A DNA stretch of 64,000 nucleotides from Prorocentrum cordatum (Eukaryota > Sar > Dinophyceae > Prorocentrales > Prorocentraceae), in assembly GCA_963575745.1 (NCBI GenBank), contig CAUYUJ010002707.1, positions 1-64,000 on the forward strand, given 5' to 3'. Numbering within the stretch: the first letter of the stretch is position 1; each line of letters opens with the position of its first letter. The notes beneath the pieces are model-generated. The model ran no database searches and was not told where the DNA came from. It saw nothing but the letters and a program-made list of their open reading frames with translations. The position numbers and the translations under genes are program-made. Shown piece after piece: positions 34,790 through 45,381 of the stretch.

Positions 34790-34863
<74 letters not shown>
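34751..34863. repeat. (GAC)n trinucleotide repeat
   Basis: Pure (GAC)n at about 34796-34862, preceded by degenerate GACGACGAT/GCC. It lies inside an open frame (34716-35088) that would encode poly-Asp followed by VSSLDWLGPEPLDAAELTKS, which could be a real exon. The evidence is too weak for a gene call. Confidence 0.9.
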
Positions 34864-34864
<1 letters not shown>

Positions 34865-35270
34865 AGCGGAGGCTGGCGTATCGTCGCTGGATTGGCTTGG
34901 ACCGGAGCCCCTGGACGCCGCGGAGCTTACGAAGTCTGGGTCCCCGCCAGGCCCTCGCGGGCCAGGGGATCCTGCCGCCGACGCCGCCGACGACGGCCGC
35001 CGCCGCCGATGGTCGACGGCGACGGCTGCGTTGACCCCGAGGCCGCCGATGATGAGGAGGGACCAGGGGGATCGAAGAACAGAACAAGTAATAAACATAA
35101 ACTTTCTGATCTGCGCGCGCATTTTTTGGATAGGCGCTGGACTCCCCTCTCTGGCGCGTGGAGCGCGCCGAGGGCGGCGCCAGAGGCGCCTCCAGGGGGC
35201 TCCGCGCCGGTCTAACAAACCCGCGCGGATCTCCGAAAGTTTGTGCTTACGTAGTTTTTTGTTCCTCTAG

Positions 35271-36077
35271 GGCCTAGGGGGGGAGGAGGGGAAGGAGGCA
35301 GAGGAGTAGTCGTCGAGAGGAGGGAATGGAGGAGCAGCAGCAGCAGGAGGATAAGGAGAGTCCCGCTGCTGCTGGCCCGACCCTCAACGAGACCCACACG
35401 GCCGCCTGGACAGCAGACCCATTTCGCCACATTCAAGGAGCTCACTCTGCTCTGCTGCTGCGCCGCGTTACACCTGGTAGCAGTTCAGCTGCCTGCTTCA
35501 GGTAAGCTTAAGTCGGGCATGTTTCTCTACAGGAGGAATATTCAAACATTGTCAATAGTAGTCAGGGGACGATTTTTCGATCATGTTCTGACTATGTTTA
35601 AATATGGTTGACAATTGTTCGTTTTTCTTCCAAGATCCGCCTGTAGGAGGACATGCCCGACCTAAAGGTGAGCCGATCTGCTTGCCGCCATCGGCACCAG
35701 AGCTCCCTGCCCACAAGCGGGGCCCAGAGCAGCTGAAGAGGATGCCACTGACTGATGCCGGGCCCCAGTTGCTTGCAAAAGCCGTCGCTGCTGCCGCGGG
35801 GCCGCAGGGCAGAGTCATCGAACGCAGGTGCAGGGGATCAGCCATTGCAGCGATGCCGCCGCTGCCGCTGGCACCATGGCTGCCATTACCAGTGCAATTG
35901 GCTCTTGAACTGGTCCACCACGGCCTGCCGCTAGACGCCAAGGCCATGCTCCCGCCGACAACGCCCGACGACACCCCGACAACGCCCGATTCTCCCTGTC
36001 TTCTCCTCTACCCCTGTCAGGCCTGTCGCCCCTGTTGGCTGCGACGCACTTGTCCTTATTCTAGACGCTTCGCGTAA
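35271..36077 (+). CDS. Two-exon hypothetical protein split by an introner
   Basis: Exon 1 (about 35271-35501) follows an acceptor-like TTGTTCCTCTAG. Exon 2 is 35668-36077, ending in TAA. Splicing 35502-35667 (GTAAGC...TAAAG) gives a continuous frame, VAVQLPAS|GEPICLPPSAPE, whereas the unspliced frame meets a TGA inside the element. The product has an Arg/Ser-rich N-terminal part, a Cys/Leu-rich hydrophobic stretch (LTLLCCCAALHLVAVQLPA), a Lys/Arg/Gln segment, an Ala-rich helix (QLLAKAVAAAAGPQG), a Pro/Leu segment and a Cys-rich end (CQACRPCWLRRTC). No ATG was identified, so further exons probably lie upstream. Family unknown. Its reality rests on frame agreement across the intron. Confidence 0.4.
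35507..35665. mobile_element. Introner-like TIR element, copy 2 (159 bp)
   Basis: TIRs AAGTCGGGCATGT and ACATGCCCGACCT, with inner CTACAGGAGG/CCTGTAGGAGG. It is flanked by near-identical 7-bp repeats AGGTAAG (35500-35506) and AGGTGAG (35666-35672). The left repeat supplies the GT donor and the right repeat supplies the AG acceptor, so removing element plus one repeat (166 bp) restores the pre-insertion sequence. The interior shares AGGGGACGAT, TTGTCA and TTGACTAT-like words with copy 1. Confidence 0.85.
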
Positions 36078-36159
36078 CCCCACCAGCCTATCTCCGCGTC
36101 TCAGGCGACTGGGCGCACCCGTCCTCTCCTCCTCCTCCTCCTTCTCCTCCTCCTCCCGC

Positions 36160-36350
36160 CCTACATTCACAAGTCTCTGCGGCTTTTGGCTGCGCCCCCC
36201 CGCGAAGTGTGTTATGGTCGACGAAGTGTTTCCGCCCTGGGTCGGGCCTTGCGTGGATGCCCAGGGCGCAGCACCTGTGCCCAGCGGCACCAGGATGCAC
36301 CCCCATGTTCATTCACAAGTCTCTGCGGCTCTTGGCTGCGCCCCCTGCGT
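36160..36350. repeat. 144-bp-period direct repeat
   Basis: CATTCACAAGTCTCTGCGGC and TTTTGGCTGCGCCCCC start near 36165 and again near 36309 with few changes. TCC-rich sequence precedes at 36120-36160. Confidence 0.8.
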
Positions 36351-37640
36351 TGTGAAAGGACATCGTGACCTGGGAGCTGACAGTGTCGACCACCCCAGCG
36401 GGTCAGCACACTGACCTGCGGACAGGCTCCCGGCGACGTGCCAACGGACAGGTGGTTGCTCATCTCGGCGCAGCCACACGCCCTGCCCTCGCCAAGACAC
36501 CACAGTGGTGAACCCCCAGACCTCGTGGGCCGGATATGATGTGGTCACTGGCTATCGGCTGGCTGTCAGCCTGCATGCGCTGTCGTGATGCTGCTGTGGA
36601 GTGGGATCAGCCCTTCCCCGTGGACACCGCCTCAGCGGCAGGCAGTGCCACCCCCACCTGCGTATCGCCTTGATCTACGTGGAACGGTTCATGGCGCTAC
36701 CACAAGGACGTCGCTTCGGTTCCGTGTAGGGTGGGGATTGGCGTGTTCTCTAACCTCGCTTCCGGTGCTACCTGATGACGGGCCTCGCAAGGGAGTGGTC
36801 CTGCACGAGTGGTTCATCCTTCGGCAGGACATGGCCGCTCCCCCAGCTGACCCTCCTCGCATCTGCCTCTGTCAGCGCTTGCAACGTCGTGCCCCCGATC
36901 TGCGAGAGTCGGATACGTTGTGTACGCACTGGCTACAGGCTGGAAGTGGCGTTACCTCGGGTTCGCTGACTGGGTCGCCCTCCCTCATGTGTCCAAGGGC
37001 GGGCATACCCGAGGTCTGCGACAGTGGGTCATGGTGAGTGAGGCCCCTCTCTGTGCCGCTTTCCCTTCTCTTCTGACGCTGGGTGACCGTCTGGCGTCCG
37101 CAGCCGCTCTCTCGCCTTCCTCTTTGCCTCGCTTCCGTGTGTCTTTCGGCCGGAGTTCGGCGCCGACTGGGCGACTTCCCCGCGCTGCTACAGAACACAT
37201 GGCTAGCCGTACAGCAGTTGCTGCCGCTCGCTGCGTCGTGTTACCCACACACCGGTGCGACTTCTCCACGCTTGACGCATTTACCGGTGCACGTCGCGGC
37301 GTGGCGTTTCCACCCGTCGGGACGTCGACGTCGGTTTGCTGTGCTCAATTCGGGTCATTTTGTCCCTTGCATCAACTCTAATGAGGGGCATTTTGTCCCT
37401 TGCACGTGCACTCGCCTTTGCGGCCTACGCGCTGCTTTGGCCAATTATCTACGGCCTGTGCCCCAGTCGTTTATTCCGCTTCTTTACACTGGTCCTGGAG
37501 CCGCCAACCAAAAAGTAACCCCACCAGCCCATCCAGAAACGATGCCCGGGCAAGTTGCCCTGATCAGGCATATTGGGGAGCATGCAGTGGAGCAAAGGTT
37601 GGGAAGCCGTCATACGTCATACCCCAAGAGGTGGAGGATG
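36351..37640. other. Unassigned GC-rich sequence with weak coding traces
   Basis: Segments in different plus frames look protein-like: GPRKGVVLHEWFILRQDMAA (about 36783) and VYALATGWKWRYLGFADWVA (about 36918), suggesting a decayed gene. GGGYCATTTTGTCCCTTGCA is duplicated at about 37355 and 37385. A 45-bp block at about 37513 (CCCCACCAGCCCATCCAGAA) matches about 15618. No supported gene. Confidence 0.35.
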
Positions 37641-37654
37641 GAGGAAGAACCAAA

Positions 37655-37835
37655 GGAGGATAGTGAGGAGGAGGAGGCGGAGGAGGAGGAGGAGGAGGTG
37701 GATGGGGGAAGACGGAGGAGGGAGGAGGAGGATTAGGCGGATGAGGAGGAGGAGGAGGAGGAGGAGGAGGAGGAGGAGGAGGAGGAGGAGGAGGAGGAGG
37801 AGGAGGAGGAGGAGGAGGAGGAGGAGAGGGCGGGC
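37655..37835. repeat. (GGA)n microsatellite
   Basis: Purine tract, nearly pure GGA at 37745-37830. Confidence 0.95.
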
Positions 37836-37839
37836 ACAG

Positions 37840-38800
37840 AAAGGCCAGTGGCATTTTGGAGGCCTCTCGGAATTTCTTCGGATGTCTCGTAAGAGCTTTT
37901 TGTAGGCCTCTTCGGGCCTTTCGGGGGAAGGCATCTTGGGGGTCTCTTGGGCCCTCCTCGGACACCTCTTGGGGCCCTCTTAAGGCTCTCTTGGAAGCCT
38001 CGGAGTCCATTTTGGGGCCATTTGGGAGGAGATCCATCAAAGGAGAGACCTTAGTAAGTTAGGGCCCCCCCTGAAGGCCATGATGTGGCCAAAACCATAT
38101 CAAAGTCAGTGATGGTTACCTTCTCGTCGAGGCCATATTGGACGCTCTAACCCCTCGCCCCCCCTTCCAGACCCAGGCGGAGAGAGTAAGGGAAGGGGCG
38201 AAACCCTCTTCGAAGGGGAAGAATCGGGGTTGGAAGAGGCAGTTCTCTAAACCACTCACGCCCAGAGGGCTGGTGTGATTAGCACCCCCCCAGGAAGCCA
38301 GCGTGTGGCCAACATGTTCGTAGCATCGATGATGTTGACCTTCTCGCCGAGGCCTCTTGGGGCGTCTTGGCCTCTGGGGGGCCTCTTGGGTCCGATCTGG
38401 GGTCTCTTGGGAGCCTCGTGGGGGCATCTTGTGGGCCTCTTGGGGGCGTCTTGGGGCCTCCTGGGCATCTCTTGGGGCCTTCTTGGGGCACCCTTGGGAG
38501 CCTCGGAGGCCAGCTTGATGCCATGTTGTAGGAGATCGAGCCACATCTGGACCACGGTACATAGAGCCCCCCCCCAGAAGGCCACGATGTGGCCAACACC
38601 TTAGTAACATCAATGGCTTGGGCTTACTCGTCGAGGCCGAAAAGGCCTACGTTTCGCGAAGCGTCCCGTCCAGGTCCAGGGAGAGGGGTGTAAGGGGGAG
38701 GGGTAAACCCCTCCCCGAAGGAGAAGAAGGGGGGATAGAGGAAACGCTCTTAACCACTCACGCCCAGAGGGCTGGTGGAATTCTCTTCCAGTCTGGGTAT
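37840..38800. repeat. Degenerate tandem repeats, two levels
   Basis: Micro-units CTCTTGGGGCCTC recur at 37860-38000 and 38360-38510. A larger unit, GGCCAYGATGTGGCCAACAC with GTAACATC and TCGTCGAGGCC, occurs at about 38084, 38297 and 38585. Each of two copies leads to AACCACTCACGCCCAGAGG (about 38249 and 38752) after GGGGAAGG-rich sequence. Confidence 0.8.
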
Positions 38801-39635
38801 GGGTGCCTATTTTCGGCTTGGTGCCTCGTTCTCGGAGCCCGTCGTCGCGATTTGAAGTCTCCGAAGGCATTCCGTTTAATGCGAGGTGGAGGCACGACAG
38901 TGGCAGGACGACGAGGAGCGGAGGCGGGCTGCCATTTGCCATCGCCTTGATGGTCCCGCGCTCGGCCTCCCGTATGGTGTCGGCGTGGGTCCGCTGCTCG
39001 CTTGAGCATGCTTGGCCCAGTGGACACCAGACCTCAGAGGCGGAAGAGATGCCGATGCCGCCAACTGTCCCTCGTCGCTATAGCTGGATTCGCTTCGAAC
39101 ATCCTGGCCAGAAGGCGCCCCGCACAGCGCAGTGTTTGAATGCTTGTCTGCCCCCAGCACGATGAAAAAAAGGGGCATGGTGCCCGGGTTGCGGACGAAG
39201 CAGGAGGAAACCGTCGAGAGCGATTGTGAGGAAGAACCGCAGCACCAGGAGCAGCAACGAGCAGCACACGGGGAATATTAATTAGGACGTTCATGGGTAG
39301 GATGGCCAGGATGAGGGAGGTGCTCGCGCAAAGGAATAGCGATGTAAGTTGTCATGGTACCTCATTGAGGAGAAGAAGGTGGTGATCATGAAGTACCCGA
39401 ACTCTGGAGTAGCTTCACTCTGAAACTGAAGTCAAATCCCAGCATTGCGAACCACTTGAGAAGGTTCGCGGTCTAGTGGATGTAGCCTTTCAGCCATGTC
39501 GGTGCCCAATACAACTATCGCCATCTCGACGGCGGCGGTCAGCTCGGTCGCTCGTTCAGTTGGGCTCTGCGAGTCGGAGTAGCAGACCCACCCCGACTTA
39601 CTAAGAACCCTCGGCTCAGTAGACCACCAATTGAT
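38801..39635. other. Unassigned sequence
   Basis: Open frames exist on both strands (e.g. plus 38803-39165, minus 38876-39178), but neither shows a recognised motif and they overlap each other. No repeat recognised. Confidence 0.35.
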
Positions 39636-39640
39636 GGGGT

Positions 39641-39641
39641 A

Positions 39642-39697
<56 letters not shown>
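39641..39697. repeat. (TA)n microsatellite
   Basis: 57 bp of TA with two G/C interruptions, about 350 bp beyond the LINE 3' end. Confidence 0.95.
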
Positions 39698-40044
39698 CCT
39701 GGCGATGGCAGTTCGCGGGAAATGACGGGCTGGGCAATCGGCCCAGTAGTGGCGAAACGAGTGAGACACCGCCCCACATTGGCGGCAAGCCTTCCCCGAG
39801 CAGCGGCGCGTCTCAGAGGACACGGCTGGTGATGGTGGTGGTCGTAGTGCGGCGAGCGGGGCGGCGATGATGTGGTGGTGGTCACGATGACAGTGAAGAT
39901 GGCAAAGGAGAGTAGGGGCATGGTGTTGTAATGGTAGTATGCTTCGGGTATGCAGACGATGAGGGATGAGGAGGATGGGTGGGTTTGGATGAGGAGTGGG
40001 GTGGAGTGGATCCCATGGCGATGCCAGTTTAATCAACGACCACA
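39698..40044 (-). other. Possible zinc-knuckle remnant
   Basis: On the minus strand, 39703-39800 reads CRQCGAVSHSFRHYWADCP, with Cys-x2-Cys and a downstream His/Cys arrangement similar to, but not exactly, a CCHC knuckle. It is bounded by the TA tract and an A/C-rich spacer. It may be a scrap of another retroelement. Confidence 0.25.
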
Positions 40045-40440
40045 TTAAAGAGAGGACCGAAGCTGTCGACTGTTCAGTTCGGCCATGCTCAGGACCTTGG
40101 GGTTAAGCCCATTCTTGATGCGATCTAAATACACTCTGCCTGTGGGGGTGACGGTGGAGCACGGTTTTCCAAGGGACCGAAGCTGCTTGTCAGCTATTCC
40201 CCCGCACCGCCCACATAACCAAATCTTCAAAACCGCGTGATAATTCAAGAGATGAGAGGAGTGGAGCCAGCCCCCCGCAACATGAATTCGGGCACCGACA
40301 GACGGGGACAATATGGTGCCATCTACATTCACGAGGCGAGGGCACGGGATGTGCACCCATTCACGAGCCGCGGCCATGGAGGCCGAACCGTAACACTTTA
40401 AACACCTACGTCTGGTTTCGTCGAGACTGTGCTGGGACAA
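40045..40440 (-). pseudogene. LINE ORF2 C-terminal Cys domain
   Basis: The open frame reads RRCLKCYGSA, then WLHSSHLLNYHAVLKIWLCG with RCGGIADKQLRSLGKPC. The paired CxxC motifs about 65 residues apart and a trailing Cys suggest a zinc-binding tail. It follows RNase H after a low-complexity stretch and ends with a stop at 40045, taken as the end of the element's coding region. Confidence 0.6.
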
Positions 40441-40599
40441 AAGCTGGGCGAGAGCAGCAGCAGGAGGAGGGGAGGGGGGGAGGCGGAGGGGGGACCACGT
40501 CCACCCCGCTCACGTTTCTCTCCTGCCTCCTGCAGGCCTCCAGCCCCGCCTCGGTCGCGAGGCAGTCCAGCGTGGCCCGCAGCAACCGTAGTCGCACAC

Positions 40600-43500
40600 G
40601 TCGGGCTCGAACTTCGTGTCGTTGTACTCTGTGGCGGTCTGCTTCTGGGAGCCTGCAGCCCTCGGCTGCGTGGTCTGCCAGCTCGTCCGCCACTGTTGGC
40701 AAGGACTAGGCTTCGGACAGCCTTGCCATTCACGATATCCTGTGCCGTCTGGTGGCTGTGTGTGAATAAGACTGAGATGCAGTTCGGGTCCCTGGTCTTG
40801 AGGAGGTCCGCCAGCGTCACCCACAGGTCCCCGTCATCACCGAGGGGGCGCTCATACCTCCTCGCATACCAGGCTTGCACCAGCGGCTCGTAGTCCGTGG
40901 TATACGTGAGGTGGCCTGACGTGGCCCAGGTGGCTAACAGAAAAGCTTGTATTTCACCACGAGCCACGACCTGCCGCTGTCCAGGTAGGGGCCCCGCAAT
41001 GGTGGAACATACTTGGACATTGGGCTCGAGGGAGTCGAATTTGACGATGGCGAGGCCCGCCCTCCTGAACTTTGAATTGTTAGAGTCTGGGCCTCCAGAC
41101 GCGTCACCTGCAATCATAATCGGCCGTGTGGCCGTGCCATGTCCCATGCATCCGCTCGTCATGTCGTGAATGCCAGAGACATTCCATTGCTCCTGAGCAA
41201 CTGGTGGTGGTACACGTGTCCACGGTTCAGGACTGATGTCTCTCAACCAAAAAGTTTCACATACATTCATCTGCGTAAATGCCTCATGGACCAGATCCTC
41301 AGAGTCGTGGTAGGCCTTGGAGCCTCGGTTGGCCTCGCATGTCCAATGCCGATGCTCCAAAGTTTCTGGTCCAGCACGGCATCGGTCACATTCAGCTCCT
41401 CCTGCAACGTTTTTCACCATCTGCAGCTTCCGTGTCTTGGGCCAGCAGCCCGCCGACGCCACCATGAGCATGGTCTCCGCCAGCCTCTTGCCGTACTCAA
41501 CTTGGCTCAGGTGGCCGATGAGACGGCGGTAGGACTCGTTGTCGGCGCCCTGCTCGAGCCCGCTGCCGCAGTAGCGTTTGCTCGCCGGCTCCCGCACCTT
41601 GAGGTACGCTGCCTGCTGCACGTCAGCAAGGATACCTCGGTGGGAGTCGCGAACCTTGCAGCCTGTGAAGATGTCGTCTGGGAACTGCCACTCTTCATAC
41701 GTGTTGTTGCCCGTCGGGTACGTCCATGTAGAAGCCGACGCTGGTGTCCAGCCCAGCCGTATCAAATTCAAAATAACGGCTGAAATCGGGCCTCGCACAT
41801 TACGTGCTTGATCAGCTGGTGGTAGCGAGGTCATCTTCTCCACTATCGTGCGCCAGACTCGATGTACCGACGGTCTGATATGTGCGTGCGCCTGCCAAAC
41901 CTGGAGCCACATATCGATGCATTTGGTGGGTATCGCGATGACTGGGTCGGCCCCGTGGACTCTCAAGTCCAGGACCGTCGTCAAGCACCGCCCACGGCTG
42001 TAGGAATAGCGCGCCTGTCCTAGTCTGCGCCTCGCCGCCGTCAGCTGGTGCCCGAACGCGCCGTGCACCTGGTGGCCGTGCAGCCCAGCAGGGATGCCGC
42101 CCTGTTTCTGCAACTTCGCCATGACAGTGTACTGCCTAGACGCCTTGGTGAAGCGTCTGATCTTCTTACTCATGACGGGGTGCTTGGCCTCACGTGTAGT
42201 GCGGCTTGCTCTGGCGTGGCGGCCGCAGCCGAAGTCCACGCCAAGGTGTGCGGCCTGCCGCGCTGGTTGCACATTGTACCCAGCCTTCCTCACAGCCTTC
42301 GCAATAACCAGCGCGTCTTGATGAGTAGTGCACATCACCGTCGATTTAGCTGCCACTCTCAATCTACATTTACCCAATTCACGACAGGTGTCGAGCAGGC
42401 ATTTGATCATGAGTTGTCGGACTGCCCGTCGTGAGCCTTCCACCACCTGTGAGAGGTCATCCACCCGCAGCCTGTGCCCCAAGCGGGCATTGGCCGTCGC
42501 GACCGTCTGCATCACATAGTGCATGAGGATCTTCGCGAACCTGGTGCCAGAGCGAAGGCCTTGGACCACGCTCTGGCTGGGGTCAAACGGGGCGCTGGCA
42601 GCTCCTAGCTGCTCCAGCGCGCGTGGGGCGATGCGCTGCAATAGTTCCAGACAGAGAATAACCAGTGGAAGCTTGAGACGCAGAGTTGCTGCAACTAGAG
42701 GGGCCCATGGACTAGAATCATAAAAGGTTTCGATATCCAACATTCCGTGTCCGTATTGAATGCCCATGTTGTGGGCGATCTCGTCATCAATTGCACGAAG
42801 AAACGCCTCTTGGAGGCATGAGTATCCTTTTATCGCGGCATCCCAGTGTTGTGCCGTAGCTCGTGACCAAACTTGGACTTCGCACTCTCTGATCTTAGAC
42901 CATAGTCGGCCTAACATTGATATTAAACCTATTCCACGATCGGGTCCTGACTTTTTTGGAGTGAGCTTGACAACTACCAAAGCCGTTTGAATGGGCCAGG
43001 CCAGCACCGCCTCCACTGCTTCAAATACCAAAACCAATTCAGCAAATCCAGCCGCAGGCAATCTTTGAATATCTACTGGGGGTGAGGCGATCAATGCCTA
43101 GCTCAGCTTTTGCTTTCATCTGTCCTGCCGCCTTGAGTACCATGTCCGTCGTGATGGGAGGTACGGGGCTCAGATTCTGCAGCCGCGCGTATCTGGCGAA
43201 ACAGCTCTCTGGTTGCCGATTGCTCTCTGGTTGCCCACAGCTTCTGGAAGTCCTTGCCGTTCTTGTCCATGATGCCCCGCGGGTGGAGCAATATTGCTTC
43301 GCCCGAGACCACTTCCAAGGCTGGAGGCGGCGCGGGCTTGAGTGCCTTGTGCAAGACACCGACTGAACCTTTCTCGGCTGCCCAACTCCGAAACTCCTGC
43401 AGTGATGACGCCAGCGCTTGCCTCTGGACTCGTTGTGAGACCTTCTTGGCACTCGCCTCGAACGACTGCAAAATTGGAACAGCTTGGCACCCCTGGCCGT

Positions 43501-44490
43501 TGAGTAGCTGGAGCCACTCGCGCCAGGGAGGGTCACGGCCTGCACGAAGCGGCTGATGTGCACCCTCAGGACGGTCACCGCAGAGTTTGAGGCAGGCCTG
43601 GCGGTATTGATGTACCTGGCGCGCACCATTGCTGCGAACTGCGTGCCGCGCCAGACCTGCGATGACCGTGTGAGATCGTGTCCACCACTAGGCCTTCTGA
43701 TCACGCAAGTGCAACTGGCGTCTGCGCGACGCCTCGCGAACCTGTCTGACCACAAACCGCGGTCCATGGGTCCGGCTGGGCCCCGGCAGTGCAACGCCAT
43801 GGCGTGTGTTAGCAGCATTTCCAGAGTCTGAACCCATGCTGCATACATTCCCGATACAGACGACGCGCGTGCTGGATTGAGAGAAATGGCTACGGACGGC
43901 AGCAAAGACGAGTGGACATATTCTGCACACTGACCCCCAAGAGCGAAACCGCCCTCCCGCCGACATTGGTCCCACAGGTCCCCAGGGATTTGAAAAGTGG
44001 CTTCGGGCACGGTGTCTCCGTGGCCTCGGGAGTTAGAATTGCCACTCGACAGCTTGCTATCGGCCACGGGGGGATAGCTCATATTCGGGGAGGGGCTGTC
44101 AGACACCAACCAGCCACCAGTGGAGGGGGGCAGGGCGTCAGCGCCCGCCGCCCCGAGAAGTGCGCCCCGACTCGCGTCGAGCTCTGGCTGCGCAGGGGAG
44201 GGGGGGGGGGGGGGGGCAGGGCGAGGGCCGTCAGAAAGACCACCATGCGGGCCTTGGTCCTCGCAGGTGGGGAACTGACGTTTGCTTGCCTGCAAAGCGG
44301 CCGTTGCATCCTGAACGTTGGCAGGGGCAAAGCAGCTTTCATCAGCCCATGGGTCTGGCTCATCTGGCCAGTCATCCACCTCGCATTCGAAATCTGGATC
44401 GATATTAGGGGACGGGGCCCGCGTGGCTCCTTCCTCGCTTTGGTGAAACTTGCTTGACTGCACGCAGTCCCCAAACATTTCGCGCAACCT
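40600..44490 (-). pseudogene. LINE ORF2 linker, reverse transcriptase and RNase H, broken
   Basis: The linker at 44490-43540 has an acidic/Pro-rich part and MYAAWVQTLEMLL. A frame change near 43500 leads to LQEFRSWAAEKGSVGVLHKA, and another near 43085 joins LGIDRLTP to VDIQRLPAAGFAEL. RT motifs follow: LTPKKSGPDRGIGLI, DIETFYDS (motif A, about 42714-42737), QGLRSGTRF (motif B, about 42540) and RVDDLSQ (motif C, about 42455). RNase H motifs are GDASGG (about 41100), GEIQAF, TTDYEPL and, after a one-base slip near 40698, NTVADELADHA. The catalytic Asp residues of RT and RNase H are present; the reading frame is not. Confidence 0.8.
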
Positions 44491-44576
44491 CGCAGCTCGA
44501 TTTTCGGCGGCAGCTCTCTTTTCATCCTCCAGACGAGCCTTCGCTAAACTACTTTGGGAGCCTAGTCCACAGCTGG

Positions 44577-45300
44577 AGCCCCGAGCTTCTTAGATCTACC
44601 TTGAGGCCCACATGGGGCTTTCAGGGCACGCCCCGAACAATAGACACATTGCGAACAAAAGAGACGGCCGCTGGGCAACGCACAAGGTCGTCAATGAGCG
44701 TGTCTTCTTTTTTTTTTGCGCACAAGTCCCTGCGTTGCCCTCGGCAGCGCGGGCAATGCCCCCGAGCTTCTGACCGAGGCTCGAGGCGGAAAACACTTCG
44801 GGCGTCATATTGAAGTCCCCGATGAGGATCCACGGGGGCCTCGCCGCTGCCAGCAAGCCTCCGATCTTCGCGAAGCGGCGGCGGCTAGCGCCCGTCATCC
44901 CGATGGACGGCAGGGCGTGCGGCGTGACGACGATGACCGAGTAGCCCGCCAGGTGCGCCACCGTCGCGACGAAGCCGCCCAGGGACGTCTGGTTGGGCTC
45001 TGAGAGGTATCCAGCTGCCACTGTGGTCTCATATAACCTGTGAGCCTGTATGTGGAACTGGCTCATGAATAGCTCGCCTCCTTCATTGGATCGTGCTTCC
45101 CCCTCAATGTTCGTCGCGCGTCCCGCCTTTCTCGCTGGATTGTGAACCAATCGCAGCTTGGCGGCCCTCGCCGTCTTGTCCCACTCTCGTAGTTGCGACT
45201 CATCATGACAGTGAGTCTCCACGAGTCCTCATAACTGGTATCGCTTTGACTTCGATAGTACAGACTTCCACGCCTTCTCAGTGAGCGCCGTGACATTGGC
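44577..45300 (-). pseudogene. LINE ORF2 endonuclease domain, broken
   Basis: An APE-type endonuclease. VETHC near 45215 matches the Q/VETH metal-binding motif, WILIGDFNMTPE (about 44800-44830) matches the GDFN motif, and KPHVGLKVDLR (about 44600-44620) supplies the terminal catalytic His. The frame is disrupted at a ten-base T run (44708-44717, A on the coding strand): before it the peptide reads AGTCAQKKK, and after the shift it reads EDTLIDDLVRCPAAVSFVRN. An in-frame stop also lies just upstream of VETH. It would nick target DNA in an intact element. Confidence 0.75.
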
Positions 45301-45381
45301 GTAGGACATGGATGTCACGGCGGCCCCCTCGCCATCTGCAGGAAGCTGCTCCTGCTCAGAGCGGGGGGGCGAGGGAGACCG

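Noticed and set aside
37564-38040. Poly-Pro and poly-Arg open frames over GGA/TCC tracts here and at 5.4, 6.2, 15.0, 16.1, 17.9 and 61.2 kb
   Set aside because: They are translations of trinucleotide repeats, open in several frames and both strands at once.
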